Of a stretch of DNA of 53,460 nucleotides, positions 34,893-44,162 are shown piece after piece. The DNA lies in NCBI RefSeq assembly GCF_041817755.1, contig NZ_JBGYBX010000069.1, positions 1-53,460 on the forward strand. Reading direction: 5' to 3'. The translations under genes were made by a program, and so were the position numbers. Position 1 is the first letter of the stretch. Every line of letters starts with the position of its first letter. The notes under the pieces were generated by a model. It did no database searches. It saw nothing but the letters and a program-made list of their open reading frames with translations, and was not told the origin of the DNA. This DNA comes from Glaesserella sp041817755 (GTDB lineage Bacteria > Pseudomonadota > Gammaproteobacteria > Enterobacterales > Pasteurellaceae).

Positions 34893-35363
34893 TTAACCAT
34901 TCAATGCCGCGTCAATTACCGCATAAACGTCGTCTGCGGTTTTACAACGGCGGATTTTGTCTAAATCCACACCGGTTTCACTGTCAGGATCGTCAAGCAC
35001 TTGGGTGATTTCCATTAACCCTTGCATATGTTGATCCGAATCACTGCCGGCAAGGGCGATGAGGACATCCACCGGATCGTCTTCGCCTTCAAAATAAATC
35101 GGTGCCGCTAAGGTGACTAAGGAAAATGCCGTGCGTTTTACACCGTCTTCCGGACGGGCGTGTGGCATTGCCAACCCTGGTGCTAAAATGATGTACGGCC
35201 CCATTTCATTAATACATTTGATGATGGTGTCGTAGTAACGGGCTTCTACCGCACCCGATTGGATCAGCGGGTCGACGGCGATTTTAATGGCTTCTTGCCA
35301 TGTTGCGGCGGTTTGATGTAATCGAATCGAATCGTTGTCAATTAAAGATTGTTTTAAATTCAT
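34893..35363 (-). CDS. ulaC: L-ascorbate PTS EIIA
   Basis: This 156-aa EIIA of the mannitol/fructose-type fold passes phosphate to the EIIB domain of UlaAB. The phospho-histidine is H68 in APGLAMPHARPEDG. It is the only EIIA in the window and may also serve the second ascorbate-type PTS at 8803-10442. Confidence 0.92.
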   Translation of the reverse strand: MNLKQSLIDNDSIRLHQTAATWQEAIKIAVDPLIQSGAVEARYYDTIIKCINEMGPYIILAPGLAMPHARPEDGVKRTAFSLVTLAAPIYFEGEDDPVDVLIALAGSDSDQHMQGLMEITQVLDDPDSETGVDLDKIRRCKTADDVYAVIDAALNG

Positions 35364-35387
35364 TGTGATACCTCTCTTATTTCATTT

Positions 35388-35413
35388 TCCCCTTCCGTAC
35401 AATCGGAAGGGGA
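35388..35413 (-). terminator. intercistronic hairpin after ulaAB
   Basis: A 10-bp perfect stem TCCCCTTCCG/CGGAAGGGGA with a 6-base loop lies between ulaAB and ulaC. Its downstream tail is A-rich on the transcript, so it may stabilise the ulaAB mRNA rather than stop transcription. Confidence 0.5.
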
Positions 35414-35422
35414 TTGACTTTG

Positions 35423-37213
35423 TTACTTAGCATTATGTTTATTGATTAACTCGACCAGTTCATCACCGAATGAGTTTGGATTCAACATATTTTTCACGCC
35501 TAAGAATGCTTTACCTTCAGGTACATCAATTTCAGCCGCTAAGTGTTGAGATGAAACGATAATATCCACTTCGTTTAATTTGCCTTTGTAATCGGTAACC
35601 GCACAGGAGTCCATGATATTCGGGATACCGCGTTTGTCCAAGTAGCCTTTGATCTTCATTTTCATCATCATGGACGAACCTTGACCGGAACCGCATACCG
35701 CTAAGATACGAACCGGTTTTGCTCCGCTTTGAGCTACAACGGTTTCGGCTTTTTCTTCTACGTTGCTTTCTGCTTTTACTTCATCTAAGCCGTAACCGTC
35801 TAATTGTTCAAGGGTTAAACCTTTCGCCGCCGCTTCCGCTTCTTCGGCACGTAAGGTACGGGAGGCAAAGAACATATAGACCATCGCTAGCGCAACAATG
35901 ATGAAGAAGAAGCCCGGTACGCTGATAATACCTTGTAAGATTGGCGGGAAGAATAACGCCCAGTCCGCCATACCCATCCAACCGTTGAAGGTGGTACCTT
36001 GGCTTGCGAGCATTTGAATTACCCAAGCGGAACCTAATACTTCGATGATACCCATCACGAAACAGATCTTCATCACCGCTTTCCAGCCGCCGAATTGGTT
36101 GGCGAATACGCCGATAGTGGCGTTAGAGAAGAACATTGGGATAAAGCCCGGGATGATTAAAATCGGAGAGTTAAAACCTAATAAGATACCGACCGCAACG
36201 AACTGACCGATAGCACCCCACATAAAACCGAATACCATGGCGTTCGGTGAAAAGGCATAGATTGCCGCACAGTCGATGGCAAGTACGGAGTTCGGAATTA
36301 AGCGCTCGGAAATCCCTTTGAAGGCTTCTGAAAGTTCAGCGACGAACATACGTACGCCGGTGACGATAATTTGAATCGCAACGGCAAATTTCAAGCCCAT
36401 TTCAAGGATATACATAATCCAGTGGGTTTTGCCCGCCATTTGTTGCAAATTATCCAAACCGAAGGAAAGTAAGATGATCCCGAAGAAGATGGTCATCACT
36501 AACGCGGTGGCAGAGATACTGTCGTGGAAAATGTGTAACCATTTCGGCAAGTTCATGTGATCGACCGAATCGTTTTTATCCCCGAGTTTCGGTGCAAGTT
36601 TTACCGCAATCCAAGAGGCGATTTGTTGTTGGTGACCGATGGAGAAACCTGCACCGCCCGTTACCGCTTGGGTCGGCTTATACATAATGTTAGAAGAAAT
36701 ACCCCAGTAGAGCGCCATTAACACGGAAGTGTAGATAATGGTTTCCCACATGGATGCGCCGATGATCATATAGAACACCGCTACAAGACCGGCTTGTTGG
36801 AACATAATGTGTCCCGTCAACATGATAGTACGAATACCGGTGAATTTTCTAAATACCACTAATAAGATATTTAATAATAATGCACCGATCACCGCATAAC
36901 CGACCCAAGCATAATTATCCGCCATGGTTTGAATGGTGGCTTGCATACTGGTGTAAGGATCGATGACCGCACCGGTCAGATTGTGGAATTTGGATAATCC
37001 TTCGATAACCGGTTTAAAGTTGGTTACCAAGAAACCGGAACCTGCTTGCACGATCATAAAGCCGACAATGGTTTTGATGGTGCCTTTAATGACGGTGGTG
37101 GTGTCTTTTTTCAGAAGAATGTAACCCAAGCAGGCTACGATACCTAGCAAGAAGGGCGCTTTATTTAACACCTGATCTTTTAAAAAGAGCAGGATATCGG
37201 TGAGCATTTCCAT
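35423..37213 (-). CDS. ulaA: L-ascorbate PTS EIICB fusion
   Basis: This membrane permease imports L-ascorbate as L-ascorbate 6-phosphate. Residues 1 to about 450 match UlaA (TVIKGTIKTIVGFMIV, TGHIMFQQAGLVAVFYMI, PGFIPMFFSNATIGVFAN). A linker of about 40 residues rich in E, A and V follows, then a UlaB domain with its phospho-cysteine at C507 (CGSGQGSSMMMKMK). In E. coli UlaA and UlaB are separate proteins, so this is a natural fusion. Expression is likely controlled by UlaR and CRP from the divergent region 37214-37598. Confidence 0.93.
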   Translation of the reverse strand: MEMLTDILLFLKDQVLNKAPFLLGIVACLGYILLKKDTTTVIKGTIKTIVGFMIVQAGSGFLVTNFKPVIEGLSKFHNLTGAVIDPYTSMQATIQTMADNYAWVGYAVIGALLLNILLVVFRKFTGIRTIMLTGHIMFQQAGLVAVFYMIIGASMWETIIYTSVLMALYWGISSNIMYKPTQAVTGGAGFSIGHQQQIASWIAVKLAPKLGDKNDSVDHMNLPKWLHIFHDSISATALVMTIFFGIILLSFGLDNLQQMAGKTHWIMYILEMGLKFAVAIQIIVTGVRMFVAELSEAFKGISERLIPNSVLAIDCAAIYAFSPNAMVFGFMWGAIGQFVAVGILLGFNSPILIIPGFIPMFFSNATIGVFANQFGGWKAVMKICFVMGIIEVLGSAWVIQMLASQGTTFNGWMGMADWALFFPPILQGIISVPGFFFIIVALAMVYMFFASRTLRAEEAEAAAKGLTLEQLDGYGLDEVKAESNVEEKAETVVAQSGAKPVRILAVCGSGQGSSMMMKMKIKGYLDKRGIPNIMDSCAVTDYKGKLNEVDIIVSSQHLAAEIDVPEGKAFLGVKNMLNPNSFGDELVELINKHNAK

Positions 37214-37331
37214 AAGAGTACCTCTTATTATTACGTGTGTATTGGATAAATGAGGCTCAACTGAACAGCGGTTGAGAATGTCGATTTCCTAAAAGACGGA
37301 ATTCAATGAATAAATGATAACAGCTCTCAAG

Positions 37332-37361
37332 GATTACAAAAGATTATTTTTGATTATTTGT
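37332..37361. promoter_or_regulatory. UlaR-type operator array, ulaA side
   Basis: Three copies of GATT occur with exact 10-bp spacing: GATTACAAAA, GATTATTTTT, GATTATTTGT. The last copy abuts the CRP site. Helically phased direct repeats of this kind fit a DeoR-family regulator such as UlaR. Confidence 0.6.
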
Positions 37362-37374
37362 GAACAATGTCACA
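37359..37374. promoter_or_regulatory. CRP site of ula regulon
   Basis: TGTGA, six bases, TCACA: a perfect match to the CRP consensus, flanked by A/T. It lies in the 385-bp divergent region between ulaAB and ulaG and can serve both sides. Confidence 0.85.
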
Positions 37375-37535
37375 AAATTTTTATCATTTTTGGTGTAATG
37401 GTGATTTTCCGGTTAACTTAGGTAAAATATGGATAACGCCATAAAAATAAGAAAAGTTATTGAATTAAAAGTTATTTTTATAAAAAAGAGAAGTAGATCA
37501 CAAAAAATGAAAAAAAAGCTTTTCTAATTAATTGT

Positions 37536-37565
37536 GATTATATATGATTGTTTTTGATTATTTAT
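37536..37565. promoter_or_regulatory. UlaR-type operator array, ulaG side
   Basis: A second set of three GATT repeats with exact 10-bp spacing: GATTATATAT, GATTGTTTTT, GATTATTTAT. It starts 204 bp from the first array and ends 33 bp before the ulaG start. The A/T-rich stretch between the arrays holds no other clear site. Confidence 0.6.
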
Positions 37566-37598
37566 ACCTTCCTGACCTTGACTAAATAGGAGCAAACA

Positions 37599-38690
37599 AT
37601 GAGCAAAATTTCAGAAATCACCCGTGAAAGCTGGATTCTTTCTACTTTCCCTGAATGGGGTACTTGGCTAAACGAAGAGATTGAAAACGAAGTGGTGCCG
37701 GAAGGCAACTTTGCCATGTGGTGGCTTGGCTGTGTGGGCGTATGGATTAAAACCCCGGCAGGCGCAAACATTTGTATGGACTTATGGTGCGGTCGCGGTA
37801 AAAGCACCAAGAAAGTCAAAGATATGGTGCGCGGTCACCAAATGGCAAATATGGCGGGTGTACGTAAATTACAACCTAACTTACGCGCGCAACCGATGGT
37901 ATTAGATCCGTTTGCAATCAATGAAGTGGATTTCATTCTTGCTTCGCACTACCACAGTGACCATATTGATGTGAATGTGGCGGCGGCTATCGTGAACAAT
38001 CCGAAATTAGATCATGTGAAATTCGTCGGTCCGTGGCATTGTGCCGAACTTTGGAAAAAGTGGGGCGTTCCGGAAGAGCGTATTATCATTGTCAAACCGG
38101 GCGATGTGGTCAAATTAAAAGACGTTGAAATTCACGCATTAGATTCGTTCGACCGTACCTGTTTGGTGACGTTACCGGTTGAAGGTGCGGAAGCGCAAGG
38201 TGGAGAATTAGCCGGACTTTGCCCGTCCGATGAAGAAATGGGTCGTAAAGCGGTGAACTATGTGTTCAAAACCCCGGGCGGCAATATCTATCACGGCGCA
38301 GACTCCCACTATTCCATCCAATTCGCCAAACACGGTAAACAATTTGACATCGATGTGGCATTAAACAACTACGGTGAAAACCCGGTCGGTATCGCCGATA
38401 AAATGACTTCCGTCGATTTACTCCGTATGGCGGAATGCTTACGTTGTAAAGTCATTATCCCGGTTCACCACGACATCTGGACAAACTTTATGGCAAGTAC
38501 GCAAGAAATTATTGAATTATGGCGTATGCGTAAAGACCGCTTGCAGTACAAATTCCACCCGTTCATTTGGGAAGTCGGTGGTAAATATGTGTATCCGCAA
38601 GACAAAGATTTAATTGAGTACCATCACCCGCGCGGTTTTGACGATTGCTTCGAACAAGAACCGAATATTCAATTTAAATCCATGCTGTAA
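37599..38690 (+). CDS. ulaG: L-ascorbate-6-phosphate lactonase
   Basis: UlaG opens the lactone ring of L-ascorbate 6-phosphate to give 3-keto-L-gulonate 6-phosphate. It is a 363-aa metallo-beta-lactamase-fold enzyme with the metal motif HYHSDH at residues 117-122 and further ligands in GADSHYS and VHHD. AGGAG precedes the ATG. It is the first gene of ulaG-ulaR-ulaE-ulaF. Confidence 0.96.
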   Translation: MSKISEITRESWILSTFPEWGTWLNEEIENEVVPEGNFAMWWLGCVGVWIKTPAGANICMDLWCGRGKSTKKVKDMVRGHQMANMAGVRKLQPNLRAQPMVLDPFAINEVDFILASHYHSDHIDVNVAAAIVNNPKLDHVKFVGPWHCAELWKKWGVPEERIIIVKPGDVVKLKDVEIHALDSFDRTCLVTLPVEGAEAQGGELAGLCPSDEEMGRKAVNYVFKTPGGNIYHGADSHYSIQFAKHGKQFDIDVALNNYGENPVGIADKMTSVDLLRMAECLRCKVIIPVHHDIWTNFMASTQEIIELWRMRKDRLQYKFHPFIWEVGGKYVYPQDKDLIEYHHPRGFDDCFEQEPNIQFKSML

Positions 38691-38771
38691 TCATTTAAAC
38701 TGCCACCTTGTTTAAGACGCAAGGTGGCAAAGTTCATTATTGCATCGAAAAATGAAAATAAGGGAAAGGTA

Positions 38772-39518
38772 ATGAACGAAAATTATCGGCACAGGCAGCT
38801 GTTAAATGTATTGGAAGAGCGTAAAGTGCTGTCCACTACGGAGATCATTGAATTATTGGATATTTCACCGGCAACCGCCCGCCGGGATATCAGCAAGTTG
38901 AACGAACAAGGGTTGTTAAGAAAAGTCCGAAACGGTGCCGAAGCAATCGTCAGGGAAATATCCGCGCATAAAAAAGAGTCCGTCAACAATATAGACGAAA
39001 AACAACGCATTGCCGAAGCGGCCAGTAAATTATGCAGAGACGGTGACAGCGTCGTACTGACCTGCGGTTCCACCATGTTAATGTTAGGCAGCCATTTGTG
39101 CGGCAGACATTTGCAAATTATGACGAATTACTTACCGCTTGCAAATCACCTGATTGAACACAACCACGATGATTTGGTGATTATGGGCGGGCAATATAAT
39201 AAAAATAAAGCCATCACGTTATCACTGAGCCCCCAAAATGAAACCGGTTACGCGGCAAATATTATGTTTACCAGTGGCAAAGGGTTTACCGAAGAAGGGT
39301 TATACAAAACCGATATGATCATCGCCCACTCGGAAAATCAAATGTCGTCCAAAGCGGAAAAATATGTTGTCCTGTTAGACAGTACAAAGTTGGGCAAACG
39401 TGTAGGTATGCTGTTCAGTGAACTCAACAAAATTGATATTTTAATTACCGGTTCTGAAGCTGATCCTGACATTATTCAACAGCTCAGAGCAAAAGGGCTG
39501 GAAGTCATTTTGGCTTAG
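38772..39518 (+). CDS. ulaR: ula regulon repressor, DeoR family
   Basis: This DNA-binding regulator should respond to an ascorbate-derived phosphate. The ATG at 38772 gives 248 aa, the usual length; an upstream in-frame start at 38724 adds residues of no family character. The N-terminal helix-turn-helix (LSTTEIIELLDISPATARRDISKLNEQGLL) is followed by a sugar-phosphate-binding domain (DGDSVVLTCGSTMLMLG). It lies within the operon it probably controls. Confidence 0.92.
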   Translation: MNENYRHRQLLNVLEERKVLSTTEIIELLDISPATARRDISKLNEQGLLRKVRNGAEAIVREISAHKKESVNNIDEKQRIAEAASKLCRDGDSVVLTCGSTMLMLGSHLCGRHLQIMTNYLPLANHLIEHNHDDLVIMGGQYNKNKAITLSLSPQNETGYAANIMFTSGKGFTEEGLYKTDMIIAHSENQMSSKAEKYVVLLDSTKLGKRVGMLFSELNKIDILITGSEADPDIIQQLRAKGLEVILA

Positions 39519-39555
39519 AAATCCCCCCTTCCCCCCTTTTTCAAAGGGGGGATTT
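39519..39555. repeat. C/G-tract inverted repeat between ulaR and ulaE
   Basis: AAATCCCCCC (39519-39528) and its complement (39546-39555) form a 10-bp stem right after the ulaR stop, with a second C-run in the loop. Similar C/G-run repeats are scattered between genes in several gamma- and beta-proteobacteria. It may reduce read-through into ulaE. Confidence 0.65.
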
Positions 39556-39572
39556 AAAAACAGGAGCAACCC

Positions 39573-40433
39573 GTGAGAAAACATAAATTAGGTATCTATG
39601 AAAAAGCCTTGCCGAAAAATATCAGCTGGCAAGACAGACTATCTATCGCCAAAACCTGTGGTTTTGACTTTGTCGAAATTTCCGTGGACGAAACTGATGA
39701 ACGTTTGGCTCGTCTTGATTGGACAAAAGAAGAGCGTATTGAACTAGTCAAAGCGATCATCAACACCGGCGTAACCATTCCGTCAATGTGCCTATCCGGA
39801 CATCGACGCTTTCCGTTTGGTAGCCGTGATGAAGCTACTCGCCAAAAAGCCTATGAAATTATGGAAAAGGCAATTCAATTAGCGGTAGATCTCGGCATTC
39901 GCACCATTCAACTTGCCGGCTATGATGTCTATTATGAAGAGCAAGACGAAGGCACTATCCAACGTTTCCAAGAAGGGCTAGAGTGGGCGGTTGAGTTAGC
40001 GGCAAGCAATCAAGTGACGATTGCGGTTGAAATTATGGATACCCAATTCATGAGTTCGATTTCCCGTTGGAAAAAATGGGACGAGATCATCAAATCGCCG
40101 TGGTTTACCGTTTACCCAGATTTAGGCAATCTCTCGGCGTGGAACGATAATGTTGCCGAAGAACTTAAACTCGGTATCGACAAAATCTCGGCTATTCACT
40201 TAAAAGATACCTACAAAGTCACTGAAACCTGCAAAGGTCAATTCCGTGATGTACCGTTTGGTGATGGTTGCGTGGATTTTGTGGCTTGCTTCAAAACCCT
40301 TGCAGAATTGAATTATCGTGGTGCGTTTTTAATTGAAATGTGGACAGAAAAAGCGGAAGAGCCGATTGCTGAGATCATCAATGCTCGCCGTTGGATTGAA
40401 CAAAAAATGAAAGAAGGGGGCTTCGAATGTTAA
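39573..40433 (+). CDS. ulaE: L-xylulose-5-phosphate 3-epimerase
   Basis: UlaE converts L-xylulose 5-phosphate to L-ribulose 5-phosphate. The 286-aa TIM barrel has metal-ligand residues in AVEIMDTQFM, YPDLGNLSAW, AIHLKDTYK and FLIEMWTE. The start is GTG with AGGAG six bases upstream. Its end overlaps ulaF by seven bases. Confidence 0.94.
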   Translation: MRKHKLGIYEKALPKNISWQDRLSIAKTCGFDFVEISVDETDERLARLDWTKEERIELVKAIINTGVTIPSMCLSGHRRFPFGSRDEATRQKAYEIMEKAIQLAVDLGIRTIQLAGYDVYYEEQDEGTIQRFQEGLEWAVELAASNQVTIAVEIMDTQFMSSISRWKKWDEIIKSPWFTVYPDLGNLSAWNDNVAEELKLGIDKISAIHLKDTYKVTETCKGQFRDVPFGDGCVDFVACFKTLAELNYRGAFLIEMWTEKAEEPIAEIINARRWIEQKMKEGGFEC

Positions 40434-41119
40434 AAGAATTGCGTGAACGTGTTTTAAAAGCAAATTTGGAATTACCAAAATATAAATTGGTCACATTCAC
40501 TTGGGGTAACGTGAGTGAAATCGACCGCGAGTCTGGTTTAGTTGCCATTAAACCGTCCGGCGTAGATTATGATGTCATGACGGCTGATGACATTGTGATT
40601 GTCGATTTACAAGGCAATCGTGTTTGGGGAACGAAAAAACCCTCTTCAGATACCCCGACACACTTAGAACTTTACCGTCAATTCCCTGAAATTGGCGGCG
40701 TGGTTCACACACATTCTCGTCACGCAACCGCTTGGGCGCAGGCAGGGGAAGATATTTTGGCACTTGGTACAACACAAGGCGACTATTTCTACGGTTCAGT
40801 CCCTTGCACACGCCGTATGACCCCGGAAGAAATTGCAGGCGAATATGAGTTGGAAACCGGTAAAGTAATCGTGGAAACCTTCCGCAAACGCAATATTGAA
40901 CCATCCATGGTACCGGGCGTATTGGTTCACTCTCACGGTCCTTTCACTTGGGGTAAAGACGCCTTTGATGCGGTACACAATTCGGTGGTATTGGAAGAAG
41001 TCGCCTATATGAATTTTGTCAGCCATCAAATCCGCCCGAATATCGGTTCAATGCAACAAGAGCTGTTAGATAAGCATTACTTACGCAAACACGGTAAGAA
41101 TGCGTATTACGGGCAGTAA
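40427..41119 (+). CDS. ulaF: L-ribulose-5-phosphate 4-epimerase
   Basis: UlaF converts L-ribulose 5-phosphate to D-xylulose 5-phosphate, the entry to the pentose phosphate pathway. The 230-aa class II aldolase-like enzyme has zinc-binding histidines in VVHTHSRHATAWAQ and VHSHGPFTWG. A close paralogue, AraD, does the same reaction in arabinose use; the operon context points to UlaF. Confidence 0.94.
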   Translation: MLKELRERVLKANLELPKYKLVTFTWGNVSEIDRESGLVAIKPSGVDYDVMTADDIVIVDLQGNRVWGTKKPSSDTPTHLELYRQFPEIGGVVHTHSRHATAWAQAGEDILALGTTQGDYFYGSVPCTRRMTPEEIAGEYELETGKVIVETFRKRNIEPSMVPGVLVHSHGPFTWGKDAFDAVHNSVVLEEVAYMNFVSHQIRPNIGSMQQELLDKHYLRKHGKNAYYGQ

Positions 41120-41128
41120 AAAAACAGA

Positions 41129-41156
41129 ACAGGGAGCAAAAGCTCCCTGTTTTTTA
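41129..41156 (+). terminator. ulaF terminator
   Basis: A 9-bp stem ACAGGGAGC/GCTCCCTGT with an AAAA loop is followed by TTTTTA. A typical intrinsic terminator directly after the last ula gene. Confidence 0.88.
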
Positions 41157-41163
41157 TGGTGAT

Positions 41164-41210
41164 ACAAGCGGTACGATTTGGTAAATTTTTTGCAAAATCC
41201 GACCGCTTGT
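41164..41210. terminator. inverted uptake-sequence pair after ptrA
   Basis: ACAAGCGGT (41164-41172) and its complement (41202-41210) lie just past the ptrA stop on the minus strand, convergent with the ulaF terminator. Confidence 0.6.
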
Positions 41211-41216
41211 ACGGCA

Positions 41217-44162
41217 TTAATAATCTTTCACCTCAAATTCTTTTTGCAGTTTTTCGATATTGTCGATGGACTCAAAGTCGTTAAAGTCGATCGCTTGGTT
41301 TAGGGTTTTGTTGGTGCCGATAGCTTGGCTGGCAAATACAAAGCCGTTTTGTTCCATCACGGCGTGTTGGTAAAACGCAATGATGTCTCGCGGCTTCAGT
41401 TGTTTAATCCGCTCAATAATTTGCGTTTTACGATCAAATTTGCGGTTGCCTCGGATAAAATCCACCGTAAATTCATTGAACTCCTGAGCGAGCGATTCCG
41501 GTTTATGTTGCAACACGTCCAGTAAGCTGCTGCGGTATTTTTCAAATTCATCCGCCGGCATCGCTTTCAGCTTCGATAAAGTATCCGCAAAGAAGCGTTC
41601 ATTGTGTTTCATGATGGTTTGGGTGGAGGCGCTCGGACTTTGGACGAGAAACTGAAGACCGGCGGTTTTTCCGATACGGGTATTTGTCGCATGAACGACA
41701 TAGCCCAGCTGTTTATCGGTACGTAAGTCATCAAAATACCAGCGGGAAATCATATCTTTGAGCAGCATGGAACGACTGATACCGTCCAGCTCCTCATAGC
41801 CTTTCGGAAAATACGCTAAGGCCAAAGCGTTGTCTTCATGCGGAATGTGTTTAATGTAATTTAGTTTACGGCTGCTTTGGTTGATATCAAGATAACGACC
41901 GTAGTCCAAGGTTGAATTGCCGTTTTTTACTATCGTTTCCAACTCGCCCGCCAATTGTTTGACTTGAGCGTCGGAGAAATTCCCCACGGATAACACGCTC
42001 AATCCGGTTGCCTGCGTCAACAGCTTTTCTCGCAGCTGTCGGATGTCGTTCAGCGTAATCTGTTCGAGGATCTGACGTTTATGCGCCGATTCAAAATAAG
42101 GGTAAGAGGAAAAATGAGTCATAGCACTGCTTGCCTGACGCAAAGCGCTTTCTTTTTCCTGACGATCCAGCATTTCCGAATAACGTTGTTTGGCTTGAGC
42201 CAGCATCGCTTCACTTAATTCAAAGCGGCTGAATTGTGTAACCATATCTTTCAGCAGTTTAGACAGATTTTGCGTATAGCCTTCCGCACCGATGGCAATA
42301 CCGTTATCGCCGACGGCTAATTGGGCGGAAATACCGGCCACGGAGGCTTGGAAGTTGAGTTTGGTTTGTGAAAGCTCATCCATATACCCCAGTAAAACCG
42401 CGGTAACGCTCGGTTTCAACTCGTCGGTTGGCGGTGAGATAGTAAAGCCTAAACTGAGTTTGGCTTTCGGTTCGCCACCGAAATAATGACTTGGCATGGC
42501 ATAGATTTCCGTACCGGCTTGTTGCTCGATTAATTGCGGCATTTGACGGGTTTTATCCGTCTCGTTTAATGAAAAGTCCGTGGCAAAATACGGATTCATT
42601 TCAGGCAGCTTGATCGTCGGATTTTGACTGAAATCCAACCACCGCGCTTTCTGCTCGGGAGTTACGCGGGCAATCGAGTAAGGCGCTTCAAAATAACGGG
42701 TTTTTTTATCGGTTTGAGCCTTGTCGCTGACCAACAATATGCGTGCATTCTCCAAGGTCATGAGCGCTAATTTGGCGTGAATAGCCTGTTCATCCATACT
42801 TTCAACGCTATAACTGTGGTCAATGATATTTTCCAACGGATACATCAGCATGCTACTGACTAACCCCGCCACATAATTACCGTCTTTCTCTTCTTGCAGA
42901 TGTTGAAATTCTTGATTGAGACTCTCTTTTAATTCATTGAAATAACTGACTTGTACACCGGCTTTTTTCATTTCGGCGATTTGTTGGAAAACCAGTGAAA
43001 TAATCTTATCTTTTTCCGCTAAGCCTTTATCGGTTAACTCAATATAAAACTCGAAACTGCCACGATTACGGCTGACATCGGCGGAAGACTCCGCATGAAT
43101 ACCGCTATCGGATAAACCTTGTTTAATCAAATAGTCGGATAAGGTTCCTTCGGTATTATTACCGAACATGTAGGCTAGATATTTTCCCGTTTTATGTTTG
43201 AATTGTGCTTTATCTTCCGGCATGTCAAATGAAATCACTAACATCTTACTCGGTTTTACCGGTTTATAAGAGAGGATGACACTTTTATCTTCATCTCGGA
43301 AAAACGGTACGTCGACCGTCGGTGCCGAAATTCGTTTGTTTTCCACTTTACCGAGTGTCTGTTCCGCCAATTTCGCCAGTTTTTCTATCGGTTGGTTGGA
43401 ATACAAGACGGCTTTCATAATATTGGCGGAATAATATTGGCGATAAAATGCCCATAATTCGTCTTGGAGTTTGCTGTTTTCTTTATCGGATAAGGTTTTA
43501 TTATTTCCGACGGCAAATTTGGTTATCGGGTGGGCGGGATTGGCGGTAGCCAAATTAATGTCATGCATTAAATAACCGTCATTGGATTTTGCCCGTACCA
43601 TTTCGGCGTTAACGGCGTTGACTTCTTTTTTTGCATTGGTTTCCGACAATAACGGCTGGGCAAAGGCATCGGCAAGGCGGGCGACGGCTTCATCAAAGGC
43701 ATTATTATTCACTTCTAAAAAGTAAACCGTATGATCTTGGGCGGTATAGGCATTATTATAGCCGCCGTTCTTGGTAAGAAAGCCGTCTAAGCTGTTCGTT
43801 TCGGGGAAAGCCTTGGAGCCCATTAAAATCATATGTTCCAAATAGTGCGCCAGACCTTGTTGGGCGATCGGATCTTCCATCGAGCCGACCGGCAAACCGA
43901 CGGACATCAACGATTTATTTGCTTTTTCATCCGAAATCAGCAAAACTTCCATGCCGTTGGTTAATTTGATTGCTTGGTATATTGCCTTGTCCGCCGGACT
44001 TTTGTTAATAGCGTTTTTGATGAGCTCAAAGCCTTGTTGCGCTTGTACAACCGTATTACTAGCGGTCTGTTCCGACGAATTTTTTGCAAAAACGAGCGGT
44101 GTTTGTATGAGGGCGGCGGTGAGTACCGCTTGTAGGGTATAAATCAGCAGTGATTTTTTCAT
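41217..44162 (-). CDS. ptrA: pitrilysin (protease III)
   Basis: This 981-aa periplasmic zinc protease degrades small peptides. A signal peptide (ending PLVFA) precedes the inverted zinc motif H106YLEH110, with the remote zinc-ligand glutamate in the following helix (NAVNAEMV). The rest is the four-domain insulinase fold. It overlaps the recC stop by four bases (ATGA), so it is made from the same transcript as recC and the com genes. Confidence 0.94.
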   Translation of the reverse strand: MKKSLLIYTLQAVLTAALIQTPLVFAKNSSEQTASNTVVQAQQGFELIKNAINKSPADKAIYQAIKLTNGMEVLLISDEKANKSLMSVGLPVGSMEDPIAQQGLAHYLEHMILMGSKAFPETNSLDGFLTKNGGYNNAYTAQDHTVYFLEVNNNAFDEAVARLADAFAQPLLSETNAKKEVNAVNAEMVRAKSNDGYLMHDINLATANPAHPITKFAVGNNKTLSDKENSKLQDELWAFYRQYYSANIMKAVLYSNQPIEKLAKLAEQTLGKVENKRISAPTVDVPFFRDEDKSVILSYKPVKPSKMLVISFDMPEDKAQFKHKTGKYLAYMFGNNTEGTLSDYLIKQGLSDSGIHAESSADVSRNRGSFEFYIELTDKGLAEKDKIISLVFQQIAEMKKAGVQVSYFNELKESLNQEFQHLQEEKDGNYVAGLVSSMLMYPLENIIDHSYSVESMDEQAIHAKLALMTLENARILLVSDKAQTDKKTRYFEAPYSIARVTPEQKARWLDFSQNPTIKLPEMNPYFATDFSLNETDKTRQMPQLIEQQAGTEIYAMPSHYFGGEPKAKLSLGFTISPPTDELKPSVTAVLLGYMDELSQTKLNFQASVAGISAQLAVGDNGIAIGAEGYTQNLSKLLKDMVTQFSRFELSEAMLAQAKQRYSEMLDRQEKESALRQASSAMTHFSSYPYFESAHKRQILEQITLNDIRQLREKLLTQATGLSVLSVGNFSDAQVKQLAGELETIVKNGNSTLDYGRYLDINQSSRKLNYIKHIPHEDNALALAYFPKGYEELDGISRSMLLKDMISRWYFDDLRTDKQLGYVVHATNTRIGKTAGLQFLVQSPSASTQTIMKHNERFFADTLSKLKAMPADEFEKYRSSLLDVLQHKPESLAQEFNEFTVDFIRGNRKFDRKTQIIERIKQLKPRDIIAFYQHAVMEQNGFVFASQAIGTNKTLNQAIDFNDFESIDNIEKLQKEFEVKDY

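Noticed and set aside
37562..37819. 85-codon minus-strand frame over the ulaG start
   Set aside because: It is antisense to ulaG and its upstream operator array; no supporting signal.
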